A stretch of DNA of 64,000 nt from Salinicola rhizosphaerae. Lineage in GTDB: Bacteria > Pseudomonadota > Gammaproteobacteria > Pseudomonadales > Halomonadaceae. Below, one piece after another: positions 46,813-56,554 of this stretch. The DNA lies in assembly GCF_014652715.1 (NCBI RefSeq), contig NZ_BMZI01000004.1:309161-373160 (forward strand), read 5' to 3'. Numbering within the stretch: position 1 is the stretch's first letter; each line of letters opens with the position of its first letter. The notes below the pieces were generated by a model. That model was not told the origin of the DNA. It saw only the letters and a list, made by a program, of their open reading frames with translations, and did not search any database. The translations under genes were made by a program, and so were the position numbers.

Positions 46813-48345
46813 TCAGGTTTCCGATGCCTCTGCCTGAGGTAGCCGAGTCTTTGGTTTACGAATCACCATGAAATAGAAAAACACCAGGGTGAGCGCGAGG
46901 AAGAACAGGCTATCGGGACTCGTGACGAAGATGAGCGGATTGCCGTCGCTGATGGAGAGCGAACGGCGACAGTACTCCTCGAGGCTGGGGCCGAGCACGA
47001 AGCCGAGCAGCAGGCAGACGCTGGGATAGTTCTGCTTGCGCAGGAAGTAGGCCAGGATGCCGAAGACCAGCGCCAGCGCCATCTGAAACGTCGAGTAAGT
47101 GGCCACGTAACTGCCGACCAGCGCAACGATAGCGATGCTCGAGTAGAGCACGTCGCGGCGGATCGAGACGATCTTGAGGAAGTAGGGGCCGAGCAGGTAG
47201 AGCGTCAGCGGAATCAGGATCAGGGCGCTGACGAACAGCGAGGCGAACATCGGCGCGATCAGGTCGAGCTGCTGGGTCATGAACTGCGGGCCGGGCTGTA
47301 AGCCGTTGATCACCAGCACGCCAAGTACGATAGCGGTGGTCGGGTCGCCGGGAATGCCGAACGTCAGCATGGGCACGAAGGCGCCGCCGCACATCGAGTT
47401 GTTGGCGCACTCGGCCGCGGCGATGCCCTCGGGGTTACCCTTGCCGTACCGCTCGGGATGCTTGGACGAGCGCATCGATTCGGCATAGGAGACGAACGCC
47501 GCCATCGAGCCGCCAGCACCGGGGAGGATTCCCACGGCGTAGCCGATTACCGCGCTCTTCAGATAGCGCATCATCCCGATTTCGCGAACTTCGGAGAAAG
47601 GGGGAATGAAGTCTCTCCGTCGCACTTTGGCGGCTTGGATCTTGCTGGGATCAACGGTGCGATCGCTACGGCTATCGGCCTGAATCAGTAGCTCGCTGAT
47701 GGCGAAGGTTCCGATGATCAACGGCATCATGTCGATGCCCTGAATCAATACACTGCTACCAAAAGTGAAACGGGCCAAGGGTTGAACGACATCGATACCG
47801 ATAGTGGCAACCATGAGGCCTAGAAGGGTCGCGATCATGCCTTTGGTCACTGAACCACGCTGAGCGATGATGATGACGATCAAGGCGAAGGCAATGAGAG
47901 AAAACTTGCCGGGCGTGCGTATCAGTAGCGCGACATCAGCTGCCAATGGTGCCATGACCATGAGCAGTAACGCGCCCAGTGATCCGCCGATCATGGAGCC
48001 CAGCGCGGCATGTCCCAGCGCTTTGGCCCCCTCGCCACGCTGCTGCATCGGATAGCCCTCGAGCGCGGTCATCATCGAAGAGGGGGCGCCGGGAATATTG
48101 ATGGTGGTTGCCGTGATACTGCCACTGCACATTCCGGCCATGAAGATGCTGGCACAGGCGACGAGTGCCGTTGTGACATCGAGGCTGTAGGTCAATGGCA
48201 GCAGTAATGCGATGGCGAGCACCGAGGTCAATCCTGGAACTGCACCAAAGAAAGTTCCGATCAGAAAGCCCCCGATCATGTAGAGCAGCGTTTCGGGATT
48301 GGCGAGGGCGGCGAAGCCTCCCAGAAGTCCTGATATCGAGTCCAT
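46813..48345 (-). CDS. Tripartite tricarboxylate transporter large permease (TctA)
   Basis: This is a 510-residue TctA-family membrane protein with about 12 helices. It shows VPGLTSVLAIALLLPLTY near 40 and the family block YAVGILPGAGGSMAAFVSY near 257, plus GIPGDPTTAIVLGVL. Partners are TctB and the TctC binding protein, encoded upstream. I take ATG 48345, with GGAG nine bases upstream; the frame also permits GTG 48360. It starts 2 bp after the tctB stop. Confidence 0.92.
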   Translation of the reverse strand: MDSISGLLGGFAALANPETLLYMIGGFLIGTFFGAVPGLTSVLAIALLLPLTYSLDVTTALVACASIFMAGMCSGSITATTINIPGAPSSMMTALEGYPMQQRGEGAKALGHAALGSMIGGSLGALLLMVMAPLAADVALLIRTPGKFSLIAFALIVIIIAQRGSVTKGMIATLLGLMVATIGIDVVQPLARFTFGSSVLIQGIDMMPLIIGTFAISELLIQADSRSDRTVDPSKIQAAKVRRRDFIPPFSEVREIGMMRYLKSAVIGYAVGILPGAGGSMAAFVSYAESMRSSKHPERYGKGNPEGIAAAECANNSMCGGAFVPMLTFGIPGDPTTAIVLGVLVINGLQPGPQFMTQQLDLIAPMFASLFVSALILIPLTLYLLGPYFLKIVSIRRDVLYSSIAIVALVGSYVATYSTFQMALALVFGILAYFLRKQNYPSVCLLLGFVLGPSLEEYCRRSLSISDGNPLIFVTSPDSLFFLALTLVFFYFMVIRKPKTRLPQAEASET

Positions 48346-48347
48346 TG

Positions 48348-48884
48348 TCACTGACTCCACAGAGTTGGAAGACGGACTTGGAAAATGATTTCAAACAGCA
48401 GGTATCCGGCCAATGTGATGACCACTGCCGCAATGATTCGACTTACCAGTCCCTTGGTGAATCCGCCACCAAACAGCGAGCAAAGCAGCAGTACATAGAA
48501 AAACGTCGATACGAAATAACCGATCATATCGAACGCCAGTAGATAGCCGGCAGTCAGTAAGATGACGCCAATGGCACCGGAGGAAAGACCCAGATATTGC
48601 CGTGCGGCCGGAGCATCATCGCTGGCCGCTGGTTTCGCTCTTGTAACACCGCGAGAGCCTCGAATGGCATGAGCCATTGCCGCTGCCAGCGCCAGCAGCA
48701 TCACGACACCGATGGCGATGGGGAAGAAAGAGGCTGTCATGTTGCCGTCTCTCATCGGCGGGCCGAGACGAATCGCCGAGATCAGATAAATGAGAGTAAT
48801 GACGGCGAGCACCATGGGAACATGGAATGCTCCGCCTAGCGGCCTGCTGCGAGAGGCACGGCGAGAAGCAGTGTTCAGTGACAT
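48348..48884 (-). CDS. Tripartite tricarboxylate transporter small permease (TctB)
   Basis: This is a 178-residue small permease with four membrane segments. Start ATG 48884 has AAGGG seven bases before it and opens MSLNTASRR; the frame extends to 48953. The middle is polar (TRAKPAASDDAPAAR). It sits between tctC and tctA and is translated with them. TctB is weakly conserved; the assignment rests mostly on context. Confidence 0.85.
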   Translation of the reverse strand: MSLNTASRRASRSRPLGGAFHVPMVLAVITLIYLISAIRLGPPMRDGNMTASFFPIAIGVVMLLALAAAMAHAIRGSRGVTRAKPAASDDAPAARQYLGLSSGAIGVILLTAGYLLAFDMIGYFVSTFFYVLLLCSLFGGGFTKGLVSRIIAAVVITLAGYLLFEIIFQVRLPTLWSQ

Positions 48885-48902
48885 GTCGACACCCTTGGGG
48901 AA

Positions 48903-48936
48903 AGCGCTGCCTGGCGTCGATGCCGATGGCAGCGCT
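48903..48936 (-). promoter_or_regulatory. Hairpin between tctC and tctB
   Basis: AGCGCTGCC (48903-48911) and GGCAGCGCT (48928-48936), 16-base loop that has further pairing potential. Located in the gap after the binding-protein gene. Confidence 0.6.
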
Positions 48937-48956
48937 GGTTGGTCGGTAGGCAATTG

Positions 48957-49943
48957 CTATTTTTCCAGCACGCCCTTGTCGACGAGATCATCCATGGTGG
49001 TAAAGAGTTGCGACTGTGTATCCTGTGCCCATTGGGTCACGTCATCGGCGCCAAGCCAGGCCGGCGTGACGCCGATTTTCTCGAGCCATTGCCGGAATTC
49101 GTCGCTCTCGTAGGCGTTGTGATAGGTGGTCTCGAGCTTCTCGACCACGTCATCCGGTGTGCGCGCCGGTGCGACAAGAACGATAAAGCTACCCATCTGT
49201 AGATCTAGGCCGGTATCGGTTTCGGTCACCGGCGGCACATCCGGAAATCCCGCATTCTGCGTGTCGGAAAATTCGACGAGTCCCCTTGCCTGGCCCGATT
49301 CGATCAGTGGGGCTAAATCGCCCAGGCTGGTGACGACCGCGTCGACTTCGCCATTGAGTAGAGCCTCTTTTTGCGAGGCAGCACTGCTTTGATAGGAGAC
49401 GATCTTGAACTTCGCGCCAGTCATTTCCTGCAACTGCAGAAGTGTCAGGTGTGTTCTCGCGCCCAGATTCTGAATGCCGACTCGAATACTTTCCGGATCT
49501 TTCTTGGCGGCTTCGATCAAGTCGTCGAAGGTCTTGTAAGGTGAATTCTCGGGTACCGTGATGGCATCCGCCTCACTGGTGATGCGAGCGATCATGCGCA
49601 TCTGGTCGATGTCGAAGCCTGGAAGCATGTTCTTCCATGGAATCGTGATGATGCTATCGTAGGTAATGGCAGCGATAGTTTGCCCATCTGGACGCGATTT
49701 CATCAGCTGCATCATGCCGGTTGCCGTCATCCCGCCTTCGACGTTTTCGGCGTAAATGGAGACCGGCAGATCTTCTTCGGCGATGCTGGATATCTTGCGC
49801 ACGATGGCATCGGTACCACCTCCCGCAGCACCGGGAATGATGACTCGAATATCGCGGTTGGGATAATCGGCCTGTGCCATGCCTGACAGCAGCATGGTGG
49901 AACAGGCCAGGGTCAATCCTACGGAGAGTGTCGTGAGTTTCAT
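48957..49943 (-). CDS. Tripartite tricarboxylate transporter binding protein (TctC)
   Basis: This is a 328-residue periplasmic binding protein. The signal peptide ends after GMAQA around residue 25. The mature start DYPNRDIRVIIPGAAGGGTDA is the TctC signature; NLGARTHLTLLQLQEMTG near 172 and FKIVSYQSSAASQKEALLNGE near 190 fit. It is the first gene of the operon tctC-tctB-tctA. No two-component pair (TctDE) is next to it, so its regulator lies elsewhere. Ligand is probably a carboxylic acid. Confidence 0.92.
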   Translation of the reverse strand: MKLTTLSVGLTLACSTMLLSGMAQADYPNRDIRVIIPGAAGGGTDAIVRKISSIAEEDLPVSIYAENVEGGMTATGMMQLMKSRPDGQTIAAITYDSIITIPWKNMLPGFDIDQMRMIARITSEADAITVPENSPYKTFDDLIEAAKKDPESIRVGIQNLGARTHLTLLQLQEMTGAKFKIVSYQSSAASQKEALLNGEVDAVVTSLGDLAPLIESGQARGLVEFSDTQNAGFPDVPPVTETDTGLDLQMGSFIVLVAPARTPDDVVEKLETTYHNAYESDEFRQWLEKIGVTPAWLGADDVTQWAQDTQSQLFTTMDDLVDKGVLEK

Positions 49944-50254
49944 GGCGTCTCGCTGGCGTTATGAATTTTTGTCGGGAGGTCGATAGGCATTTGTTGATCT
50001 TGACGGACAGACCTGCCTCGCTTTTGCTCAGAGGTCGGACACAGACGAGTTTTATCCGGTTTGTTCATACGATGTAATACAACATTGGTGTTAACCCGCT
50101 TTATGGCTTTTCGACCTCTGTCTAATCCTTGAACTAACGTCTCATGGGTCGCCGCCAGTCGGCACGATGTCTGAACCGAGTCAGTTGGGGCTGAGAGGGG
50201 GATTTGGTTAAGCTGCTCCCAATGTCTGCGCGATTGATGATCTGGAGTCCTTCA
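49944..50254. other. Intergenic stretch, 311 bp, no gene
   Basis: No gene is supported. It holds the promoters for tctC (-) and glnE (+). An 8-base inverted repeat, AGAGGTCG at 50030-50037 and CGACCTCT at 50112-50119, is seen, of doubtful meaning. Confidence 0.55.
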
Positions 50255-53200
50255 ATGTCTTTGCCTGAGTCCTGGTTTCCCGAAATGGACATTCCGCCCG
50301 CTTTGGCATCGGTCTGGCAGGATACGCGAAGGCGAATGGAGGAAAGCTTGCGGTCGGAAGCATCGGCGGCGGCATTGGCGAGTTGGGAATCGCTCGACAG
50401 CGAAGCGCGCCGGGCGCTCTGCCGTACCTGCCTGCTATCTGAATTTGCCTGCAAGACCCTGTTGCGCGACCCGGCGCTATTGTCGTCGCTCGTCGAAAGC
50501 GGCGAGCTGTCTCGACGCCCGCAGCGGCGCTGGCTCGATGCTTCGCTCGAGTCGTCTCTCGGCCAGGCCGAGAGCGAAGAAGCGCTGCATGCCGGGCTGC
50601 GGCGATTTCGCCAGGCGCGCATGCTCGGCATTATCTGGCGCGATCTGAATGGTGCCGATATGTGGCAGACGGCGGGCGCTGTTTCCGACCTCGCGGAGGC
50701 CTGTCTAGAACAGGCACTGGTCTGGCTGGAGTGCCATTTCGAATCGCGCTGGGGTCGGCCTCAGGCGCGGGAAGATGGCCAGCCGCAGCGTCTTGTCGTG
50801 CTGGGTATGGGCAAGCTCGGGGCGGGCGAACTCAACTTGTCGTCGGATATCGATCTGATCTTCGCGTTTCCGGAACGCGGTACGACGCAGGGCGGCGAGC
50901 GCACCTACGATCATCAGCAGTACTTCACGAAACTGGGTCAGAAACTGATCGCGGCGCTGGACACGATGACCGCGGACGGCTTCGTGTTCCGTGTCGATAT
51001 GCGTCTTCGACCGCTCGGTGACGGTGGTCCGCTGGTCGGCAACTTCAATACGCTGACCAGCTATTACCAGGATCAGGGTCGCGAATGGGAACGTTACGCG
51101 ATGCTCAAGGCGCGGCCGGTAGCGGGCAATCTCGCCGCCGGTCATGAGTTGCTGGATCTTCTCAAGCCTTTCATTTACCGCAAGTATCTGGACTTTGGTG
51201 CGATCGAGTCGCTACGCGAGATGAAGGCGTTGATCCATCGTGAAGTGCAGCGCCTGGGTCGCGACGAGAATATCAAACTGGGGCGCGGCGGCATTCGCGA
51301 GGTGGAGTTCGTCGTTCAGGCCTTCCAGCTGATCCGTGGCGGTCGTGATACCGAGCTGCAGGTGACATCGTTGCGCGAAGCGATGAGTCGGCTGGTGGCG
51401 CTTGAGCTGCTGCCTTCAACGGTCATCGATGAACTTGGCGCGGACTACCTCTTTCTGCGCGATCTCGAACATGCCCTGCAGTGCCAGCACGATCGGCAGA
51501 CCCAGATGCTGCCCGACGATCCGGACGACCAGGCGAGACTGGCGATGGCGCTCGGCCTGTCGGATTGGCAAACGCTGCGGCAGGCGTTGGCCGATTGTCG
51601 TGAGCGGGTACGCTGTCACTTCGATGCGGTCATCGCCGATCCCGAGCCGGACTCTGAAACAGATACGCCGCACGAGATCGATGACGTGGAGCGCTGGTGT
51701 CAGCTCTGGCAGGGCGAACTCGAGCGCGACGCCGCCGAGGCGTTAATGGCGCAGGCCGGGTTCGATGGGCCGGAGGCCTATCGTCGTCTCGGCGTGTTCC
51801 GGGATTCTCGCGGCGTCCGGTCGATGCAGCGCATTGGCGTCGAGCGCCTCGAGGCAGTCATGCCGCTGCTGCTTTCGGCCGCATCGCGAAGCGAGTCGCC
51901 GACCCTGGCGCTCGAGCGAGTGTTACCGCTGTTCGAGGCCGTACTGCGGCGCACGGCCTATCTGTCCCTGTTGCGCGAGAACCCGGAGGTACTGCCATCC
52001 CTGGTGCGGCTCTGCGCGTCGAGCCCCTGGATCGCCGAGCAGCTGGCACGTCACCCGATCCTGCTCGATGAGCTGCTGACACCGGCGACGCTCTACTCAC
52101 CGGCGGACAAGGCGCAGCTTGCCGACGAGCTGCGTCAGGCGCTGACGCGTATTCCGGAGGACGATGAGGAGAGCTGGCTCGAGGCCCTGCGCGTGTTCAA
52201 GCAGACGCAGGTACTGCGTGTGGCCGCTTCCGACATTGCCGGTGCCCGCGTGCTGATGAAAGTCAGCGACTACCTGACGGCGATCGCCGAGGTCGTGCTT
52301 GATGCGGTGCTGCAGCGAGCCTGGCGCTCGCTGACGGCGCGCTACGGCAATCCTCGCCCGAGCGCCGAGGCCGAGCGCGCGGCATTTCTGATCGTCGGTT
52401 ATGGCAAGCTCGGGGGCATCGAGCTCGGCTATGGCTCGGATCTCGACCTCGTGTTTCTGTACGACGCGGCCCCGCAGGGGAGTACGGATGGCCCGAAAGC
52501 GATCGATAACGTCGTCTTCTTCACGCGTCTCGGTCAGCGCATCATCCATCTGCTTACGGCCACCACGCCGAGCGGCACGCTCTACGAGGTCGATATGCGT
52601 CTGCGGCCTTCCGGCAACGCCGGTCTGCTGGTTTCCACGCTGGAGGCGTTCGCCGAGTATCAGCGCCGGGAGGCCTGGACCTGGGAACATCAGGCGCTGG
52701 TCAGAGCGCGAGCCATCGCCGGCGATCAGGTGCTCGCCGAGCGGTTCGAGGCCCTGCGCCGGGAAGTGCTCGGGCGTACGCGAGACTGTGCCGAGCTGCG
52801 TGACGAGGTCGTTCATATGCGTGCGCGCATGCGCCAACATCTGGGCAGTGGAGGCGACGCGCGTGAGGCGGGCCAGTTCCACCTCAAGCAGGATGCGGGT
52901 GGGCTGGTCGATATCGAGTTCATGAACCAGTTCGCCGTGCTGGCGCTGGCTTCGCAAGAGCCGTCGCTACTGGAGGTCACCGATAACATGCGGCTGCTCG
53001 ACGGGTTGATCGAGAGTGGCCGACTGGAAGAGGCCCGGGCGCGCGAGCTGCAGGCCGCCTATCTGGCCTATCGGGATGCCGGCCATCGCGCAGCGTTGGC
53101 CAAACGAGGGAGCCTCGTCAGCGAGGCGGATTACGCCAAGCATCGAGACATCGTGAAAGCCGCCTGGCAGCGCTGGATGGAAGCGGGCCCGAGTGCATGA
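50255..53200 (+). CDS. glnE: Glutamine synthetase adenylyltransferase/deadenylase
   Basis: This is a 981-residue two-headed nucleotidyltransferase that adenylylates and deadenylylates glutamine synthetase. Two copies of the motif are visible: GMGKLGAGELNLSSDIDLIF near 184-203 in the N-terminal (removing) half and GYGKLGGIELGYGSDLDLVF near 714-733 in the C-terminal (adding) half. The linker helices and C-terminal GlnB-signalling region are complete. I prefer ATG 50255 with GGAG seven bases upstream, over a longer TTG-opened frame. It is a single gene. It links nitrogen status to enzyme activity. Confidence 0.95.
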   Translation: MSLPESWFPEMDIPPALASVWQDTRRRMEESLRSEASAAALASWESLDSEARRALCRTCLLSEFACKTLLRDPALLSSLVESGELSRRPQRRWLDASLESSLGQAESEEALHAGLRRFRQARMLGIIWRDLNGADMWQTAGAVSDLAEACLEQALVWLECHFESRWGRPQAREDGQPQRLVVLGMGKLGAGELNLSSDIDLIFAFPERGTTQGGERTYDHQQYFTKLGQKLIAALDTMTADGFVFRVDMRLRPLGDGGPLVGNFNTLTSYYQDQGREWERYAMLKARPVAGNLAAGHELLDLLKPFIYRKYLDFGAIESLREMKALIHREVQRLGRDENIKLGRGGIREVEFVVQAFQLIRGGRDTELQVTSLREAMSRLVALELLPSTVIDELGADYLFLRDLEHALQCQHDRQTQMLPDDPDDQARLAMALGLSDWQTLRQALADCRERVRCHFDAVIADPEPDSETDTPHEIDDVERWCQLWQGELERDAAEALMAQAGFDGPEAYRRLGVFRDSRGVRSMQRIGVERLEAVMPLLLSAASRSESPTLALERVLPLFEAVLRRTAYLSLLRENPEVLPSLVRLCASSPWIAEQLARHPILLDELLTPATLYSPADKAQLADELRQALTRIPEDDEESWLEALRVFKQTQVLRVAASDIAGARVLMKVSDYLTAIAEVVLDAVLQRAWRSLTARYGNPRPSAEAERAAFLIVGYGKLGGIELGYGSDLDLVFLYDAAPQGSTDGPKAIDNVVFFTRLGQRIIHLLTATTPSGTLYEVDMRLRPSGNAGLLVSTLEAFAEYQRREAWTWEHQALVRARAIAGDQVLAERFEALRREVLGRTRDCAELRDEVVHMRARMRQHLGSGGDAREAGQFHLKQDAGGLVDIEFMNQFAVLALASQEPSLLEVTDNMRLLDGLIESGRLEEARARELQAAYLAYRDAGHRAALAKRGSLVSEADYAKHRDIVKAAWQRWMEAGPSA

Positions 53201-53240
53201 GCACGTGGCACGAACGGAAAGTCTAATTTCCGAACAGCGT

Positions 53241-53270
53241 TTCATTAAGCTATAATAATGTCTTAATGAA
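53241..53270 (+). promoter_or_regulatory. Operator-like inverted repeat over a -10 box
   Basis: TTCATTAAG (53241-53249) and CTTAATGAA (53262-53270), perfect 9-bp arms, 12-base spacer. The spacer contains TATAAT at 53251-53256, a consensus -10. A protein bound here would block the promoter of the YrbL-like gene, whose ATG is at 53300. Confidence 0.7.
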
Positions 53271-53299
53271 GACGTCATAATGCTTCGGAGCCGACGCTG

Positions 53300-53917
53300 A
53301 TGCTCTCCCTCGCCAACGCCACCAAGATCGCTCACGGTAACGACCGAGCGGTCTACCGCCATCCCGACCATCCGGATCGTTGCATCAAGGTGGCGCGCTT
53401 TCCCGAGCGTGGCAGCCGGCAGAACGAGCGCGAGAAGCACTACTTCGAAGGGCTGGAGCGCCGAGGCCTGGAGGATTGGCGCCACGTACCGAAGTATTTC
53501 GGCACGCTCGACACCGATCACGGAGAAGGGCTGGTCTTCGCGCTGATCGCCGATGAGGACGGCGAAGTCTCGCCGACGCTGCGCCAGTCCCGAGATGGCC
53601 GCAATGCATCGTGGCTCGCCAGCCAGGCCTTTCTCGATGAGCTGCACGCGCTCTACCGATATTTGCGCATCAACTGGATCGTTCCCTCGGATATCAACGA
53701 TCGCAACATCGTCTGCCAGCGTCGATTCGACGGTACCGTCAAGCTCTGGCTGATCGACGGCGTTTCCAATCCCGACCTGATGCCGTTGGCCAATGTCTGG
53801 CCGTGGTTCGCTCGTCAGAAGATCGATCGCCGCATGCGACGCTTCTTCCTCAAGCTCGGCGGTTACGGTCTGCTGCCAGCGTCGGATGGCGAAAAACTGG
53901 TAGGCTGCATGCGCTGA
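53300..53917 (+). CDS. YrbL-like kinase-fold protein
   Basis: This is a 205-residue protein like E. coli YrbL, a member of the PhoP regulatory network with a protein-kinase fold. CIKVARFP (28-35) carries a candidate ATP lysine, PSDINDRNI near 128 the catalytic-loop Asp and Asn, and WLIDGVS the metal-binding Asp. The loop lacks the usual His. Its function in E. coli is not settled. The gene has its own promoter under an inverted-repeat operator and no operon partner. Confidence 0.83.
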   Translation: MLSLANATKIAHGNDRAVYRHPDHPDRCIKVARFPERGSRQNEREKHYFEGLERRGLEDWRHVPKYFGTLDTDHGEGLVFALIADEDGEVSPTLRQSRDGRNASWLASQAFLDELHALYRYLRINWIVPSDINDRNIVCQRRFDGTVKLWLIDGVSNPDLMPLANVWPWFARQKIDRRMRRFFLKLGGYGLLPASDGEKLVGCMR

Positions 53918-54032
53918 CGCCTGCCTCTGCGCCACTCAATTGTCTTTGCGTATCGACAAGCCAACGCCCCGACATTCTTGCTGGCGGGGCGTTGGCGCGT
54001 CTGACGGGCGCGGCGATGCGCCCATCGTCATC

Positions 54033-54989
54033 TCAGGCCGGTTTGTCGTTCCGCGGCTGCCGCGGATCATGGCCAATGGGGTGCGGTTCGTTGCGCGCCT
54101 TGGCGAGTTCGATCTGCTTCTGGCGCTCGCGGGCGCTGGCGCGTGTCTTTTCGGGTAGCGAGTCCCAACAATGAGGGCAGCTCACGCCTGGCAGATAGTG
54201 GTCGGAGGCCTGGTCCGCGCGTGAGATCGGCATCCGGCAGGCGTGGCACTGCTCGTACTCACCTTTGCTCAGATCATGGCGAACCGTGACGCGGTTGTCG
54301 AAAACGAAGCAGTCGCCGCGCCAGCGGGTCTCGATCTGCGGCATCTTCTCGAGGTAGTTGAGGATGCCACCCTTGAGATGGAAGACCTCTTCGAAGCCTT
54401 CGTTCAGCATGAAACTCGAAGCCTTCTCGCAGCGGATACCGCCCGTACAGAACATTGCCACTTTCTTGTGGCGAGTCGGGTCGTAATGCTGGCGAACGTA
54501 ATCGGGAAACTCGCGGAAGGATTTGGTTTCCGGATCGACCGCGCCTTCGAAGCTGCCGATGGCGACCTCATAATCGTTGCGCGTGTCGATCACCAGCACC
54601 TCAGGGTCGTCGATGAGCGCATTCCACTGCTCGGGCTCCACGTAGGTGCCGACGCGATGGTTGGGATCGACATTCTCCACGCCCATGGTCACGATCTCGC
54701 GCTTGAGCTTGACCTTGGTGCGGTAGAACGGATGCGCGTCGCAGTAAGACTCCTTGTGATCGACGTCGTGAAGCCGAGCATCCTGCTTCAGCCAGGAGAG
54801 CAGACCATCGATGGCCTCTCGAGTGCCGGATACGGTGCCGTTGATGCCTTCATTGGCCAGCAGCAGCGTGCCTTTGACATCGAGGCGCTGCATCTCGTCG
54901 AGCAGGGGGGCTCGCAGGGAAGCGTAGTCGTCGAGCGTGACGAAGCGATACAACGCCGCGACGACGATCGAGGGATCGTGGGATGACAT
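54033..54989 (-). CDS. trhO: tRNA uridine(34) hydroxylase TrhO
   Basis: This is a 318-residue rhodanese-family enzyme that makes 5-hydroxyuridine at tRNA position 34. An N-terminal acylphosphatase-like domain ([18 protein letters not shown]) precedes the rhodanese domain with active cysteine C181 in [13 protein letters not shown]. The C-terminal part has paired CHACRMP and SCPHCW cysteine motifs, likely zinc-binding. I use ATG 54989 (MSSHDPS), with GGAG seven bases before; the frame runs on to 55130 without support. Single gene. Confidence 0.93.
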   Translation of the reverse strand: MSSHDPSIVVAALYRFVTLDDYASLRAPLLDEMQRLDVKGTLLLANEGINGTVSGTREAIDGLLSWLKQDARLHDVDHKESYCDAHPFYRTKVKLKREIVTMGVENVDPNHRVGTYVEPEQWNALIDDPEVLVIDTRNDYEVAIGSFEGAVDPETKSFREFPDYVRQHYDPTRHKKVAMFCTGGIRCEKASSFMLNEGFEEVFHLKGGILNYLEKMPQIETRWRGDCFVFDNRVTVRHDLSKGEYEQCHACRMPISRADQASDHYLPGVSCPHCWDSLPEKTRASARERQKQIELAKARNEPHPIGHDPRQPRNDKPA

Positions 54990-55110
54990 CTTGAAGCTCC
55001 AGGTTGTCGCCCTCGCAAAGGGCGGACCGGGTGGCGGCATCGTGCATGCCGAGGGAATCGCCGCGCATTGTACGCCGCTGGACGATGGCGTCCAGGGGGG
55101 CGTGACGAGA

Positions 55111-55803
55111 TCAAAGGCCCTCTCGGTCACTGCTCGTCGGGCACTGCTCGTCGGTCGCGGATGACGAGTCTCGATCCATGCCGCTCAGACGAGCGGCCTT
55201 CATGGCATCGAAACCTCGTTCGTCAACCAGGCCACGGCGGATCGACTCGCGCTCCTCGAGAGACTTGTGCTGGCTCGCCTTGCGCTTGCCTTCGACGCGC
55301 TCGATGGTCAGCTCGAGACCGACGATGGCGTGACACAGCTTGCCGATGAAATCCGCCGGGGCATCGTCAATCGACCAGGGCATATCACGCTCGCTTTCGA
55401 AACGGTCGGTAAGATGACCGACAGCACGTTGCAGCCAGGCGGGATCGTCGATCAGGCGCAGCCGGCCGCGGACATGCACGATCTCGTAGTTCCAGGTGGG
55501 AACGACCTTGCCGTGCTCCCGCTTGGCGGGATACCAGCTCGGCGTGATATAGGTCTGCGCGCCGTGAAAGATCGCCATTGCCGGCCGTTCGTCGGTATCC
55601 GCGGCCAGGGGATTGGCTCGCGCGATATGCCCCCAGAGTGTCTGGTTGCCAGACGCCCACGCGGGCGCCGGCACGAGCGGTAGATGGTCGGCTTGGATCT
55701 CGCCTGTCGCCGACTGCGTGATCAAGTTGGCGAAGGGGAATCGCTCGATGAGCTTACGGATCTCCTCGGTGTCGCCCAGTCGAAATTGGCCCGGATGATA
55801 CAT
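55111..55803 (-). CDS. PaiB-family FMN-binding protein
   Basis: This is a 230-residue PaiB/transcriptional-regulator-type FMN-binding split-barrel protein. It starts [20 protein letters not shown] and shows [34 protein letters not shown] and [10 protein letters not shown], all family marks. In Bacillus, PaiB pairs with PaiA, a GNAT polyamine acetyltransferase. Here it is last in an operon after two GNAT genes, with 3-bp spacing to the nearest. The tail of about 20 residues is polar. Function in the operon is inferred as polyamine or related amine handling. Confidence 0.9.
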   Translation of the reverse strand: MYHPGQFRLGDTEEIRKLIERFPFANLITQSATGEIQADHLPLVPAPAWASGNQTLWGHIARANPLAADTDERPAMAIFHGAQTYITPSWYPAKREHGKVVPTWNYEIVHVRGRLRLIDDPAWLQRAVGHLTDRFESERDMPWSIDDAPADFIGKLCHAIVGLELTIERVEGKRKASQHKSLEERESIRRGLVDERGFDAMKAARLSGMDRDSSSATDEQCPTSSDREGL

Positions 55804-55806
55804 GGC

Positions 55807-56550
55807 TCAGCGCCCTCGCACGAAAGCCGTCATCGTCGACAGCGACTGATGCTGGCGTCCATCGGCATCGAAGTTCTCCGTTGCGAGCCAGCGCCGGTGG
55901 CAATCACGAATCATCGGCCATTCACTATCGAGGATCGAGAACCAGGCCGTATCGCGATTGCGCCCCTGAACGACCCGGTGCTGGCGGAAGATGCCCTCGA
56001 ACTGGAACCCGAGTCGCTCGGCGGCCCGTCGTGAGGGGCCATTCAGCGCATCGCACTTCCACTCCAGGCGGCGATACCCTAGCGCGAACGCGTTCGTCAT
56101 CATCAACATCAGCGCTTCGCTGGAGATAGGCGTTCTGGCCATTCGGGCCGAAAAGCTCAGATGGCCGATTTCGATGGCACCATCGACGGGGACGATTCGC
56201 AGATAGGTCGCCATGCCGACGGCATCCCCACTGGCGGCATCGATGATGGCATAGCAGACGAGGCTCTCGTCGGCGGTCATTGCCTCCAGCCACCGCTCAC
56301 ATCCGGCTTGATCGTCGAACGCCCGGCCGCCGAGATAGATCCAGCGCGCCTTGCCGTCCGCATCCGCTGGAACCGCCGGGTCGGCCACCGACCACGCCTG
56401 CCATAGACTCGAGGCGTGGCGTTCAGGAATCAGCGCTTCGACACGGCAGAGCCGACCCTCTAACGTATCGCCGTTCGGCCATGCCGGCGGTTGCCAGTCG
56501 GGGAGCGAGTCGCCGATCGGTTGGCCGTATTCATTGGTTGTAGCGGTCAT
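55807..56550 (-). CDS. GNAT-family N-acetyltransferase (RimJ/RimL-type)
   Basis: This is a 247-residue acetyltransferase. The acetyl-CoA loop appears in the region EIGHLSFSARMARTPISSEALML near 127-149, and RRLEWKCDALNGPSRRAAERLGFQFEG near 165 is the RimJ/RimL-type motif B. The substrate is not readable. It lies 4 bp from the next GNAT and 3 bp from the PaiB gene, so all three form one tight unit. Confidence 0.88.
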   Translation of the reverse strand: MTATTNEYGQPIGDSLPDWQPPAWPNGDTLEGRLCRVEALIPERHASSLWQAWSVADPAVPADADGKARWIYLGGRAFDDQAGCERWLEAMTADESLVCYAIIDAASGDAVGMATYLRIVPVDGAIEIGHLSFSARMARTPISSEALMLMMTNAFALGYRRLEWKCDALNGPSRRAAERLGFQFEGIFRQHRVVQGRNRDTAWFSILDSEWPMIRDCHRRWLATENFDADGRQHQSLSTMTAFVRGR

Positions 56551-56554
56551 GGTC

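Noticed and set aside
50030-50119. Inverted repeat AGAGGTCG/CGACCTCT between tctC and glnE as an operator
   Set aside because: Arms are 74 bases apart and short; chance is a fair explanation.
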